A DNA stretch of 6,229 nt from CAZBQG01 sp964493945 (lineage in GTDB: Bacteria; Pseudomonadota; Alphaproteobacteria; Rhodospirillales; UBA2165): the NCBI GenBank assembly GCA_964493945.1, contig CAZBQG010000253.1, positions 1 to 6,229 on the forward strand. Reading direction: 5' to 3'. This document shows, piece by piece, positions 5,929-6,229 of this stretch (position 1 is its first letter; each line of letters begins with the position of its first letter). A program made the position numbers and the translations under genes. The notes beneath the pieces are model-generated. The model was not told where the DNA came from, searched no databases, and saw only the letters and a program-made list of their open reading frames with translations.

Positions 5929-6229
5929 TCAGCTTTTGAGCTTATAGCCGCTAGCCAGCATCATATGGCAGCAAATCCACAAAATCAGATCGGCGCCGCC
6001 GACCATCAATATGCCGGTCAGTGGATCACCATCGGCATGGCCCAAAAAGCCAAAGCGCAACCCGTCGACGGAATAAAAGAACGGATTGATCAGACTGACG
6101 GTCTGCAAGGCTTCGGGCAGGCGCTGGATGGTATAGAAAGTGCCCGACAAAAAGGACAGGGGCAGGACGACGAAATTGGCGATGGAGGCGATCTGGTCAT
6201 ATTTTTCGGCCCAGATGGCGGCCATCATG
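5929..6229 (-). CDS. ABC-2 type transporter permease, C-terminal part (5' end outside the window)
   Basis: This is the membrane subunit of an ABC exporter of the ABC-2 (YadH/NodJ-like) type, which pairs with a separate ATPase in the inner membrane. About 99 residues are visible of a family that is usually 250-270 long. The hallmark region is present: VLPLSFLSGTFYTI, a membrane segment, followed by RLPEALQTVSLINPFFYSVDGLRFGFLG, the conserved loop with NP-x-x-Y-x-x-D-G-x-R. A last hydrophobic segment (about LTGILMVGGADLILWICCHMMLA) and a short basic tail GYKLKS close the protein. The Met at 6228 is at the window edge and is unlikely to be the real start. The substrate cannot be told from this part. 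The gene precedes argD on the same strand, with about 95 bases containing a new promoter between them, so it probably belongs to a different transcription unit. Confidence 0.88.
   Translation of the reverse strand, partial: MMAAIWAEKYDQIASIANFVVLPLSFLSGTFYTIQRLPEALQTVSLINPFFYSVDGLRFGFLGHADGDPLTGILMVGGADLILWICCHMMLASGYKLKS

Noticed and set aside
5890..5930. ArgR box upstream of argD
   Set aside because: No match to the AT-rich TGAAT...ATTCA pattern known from enterobacteria.

Overview
The window is dense, GC-rich bacterial chromosome (roughly 60% GC by eye). Protein signatures and gene order point to an alphaproteobacterium, most plausibly of the Rhodospirillales. The grounds are the style of the TrkH, ArgF, ArgD and Hsp33 sequences and the tight argD-argF-hslO order, which I know from alphaproteobacterial genomes. 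I see no mobile element, CRISPR array, tRNA or rRNA.

Layout. On the + strand, the 3' part of a trkH-type potassium uptake gene (1-1016) is followed one base later by an argE-like acetylornithine deacetylase reading frame (1018-2168). On the - strand, reading from high to low coordinates, are the C-terminal end of an ABC-2 family export permease (5929-6229), a short intergenic region with a good sigma70-type promoter, then argD (5834-4650), argF (4648-3719), hslO (3737-2799) and a small unrecognised lipoprotein gene (2755-2165). These four genes are packed with a 1-base gap, a 19-base overlap and a 43-base gap, so they are probably one operon driven from the promoter at about 5896-5924. The lipoprotein gene and argE converge, and their stop codons overlap by a few bases.

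How the genes work together. ArgD (N-acetylornithine aminotransferase) and ArgF (ornithine carbamoyltransferase) are two arginine biosynthesis steps. The step between them, removal of acetyl from N-acetylornithine, is done by ArgE or by the transacetylase ArgJ. The argE-like gene here appears dead. Its reading frame is broken at a run of ten C, and the catalytic Glu-Glu pair of the M20 peptidase fold reads Lys-Lys. A cell carrying it would need ArgJ, or another ArgE, encoded elsewhere. HslO (Hsp33) is a redox-switched chaperone that shares the operon.

I found no clearly undescribed system. The items most worth a second look are the degenerate argE, the promoter with an inverted repeat in its spacer, the leader hairpin before argD, and the uncharacterised lipoprotein.
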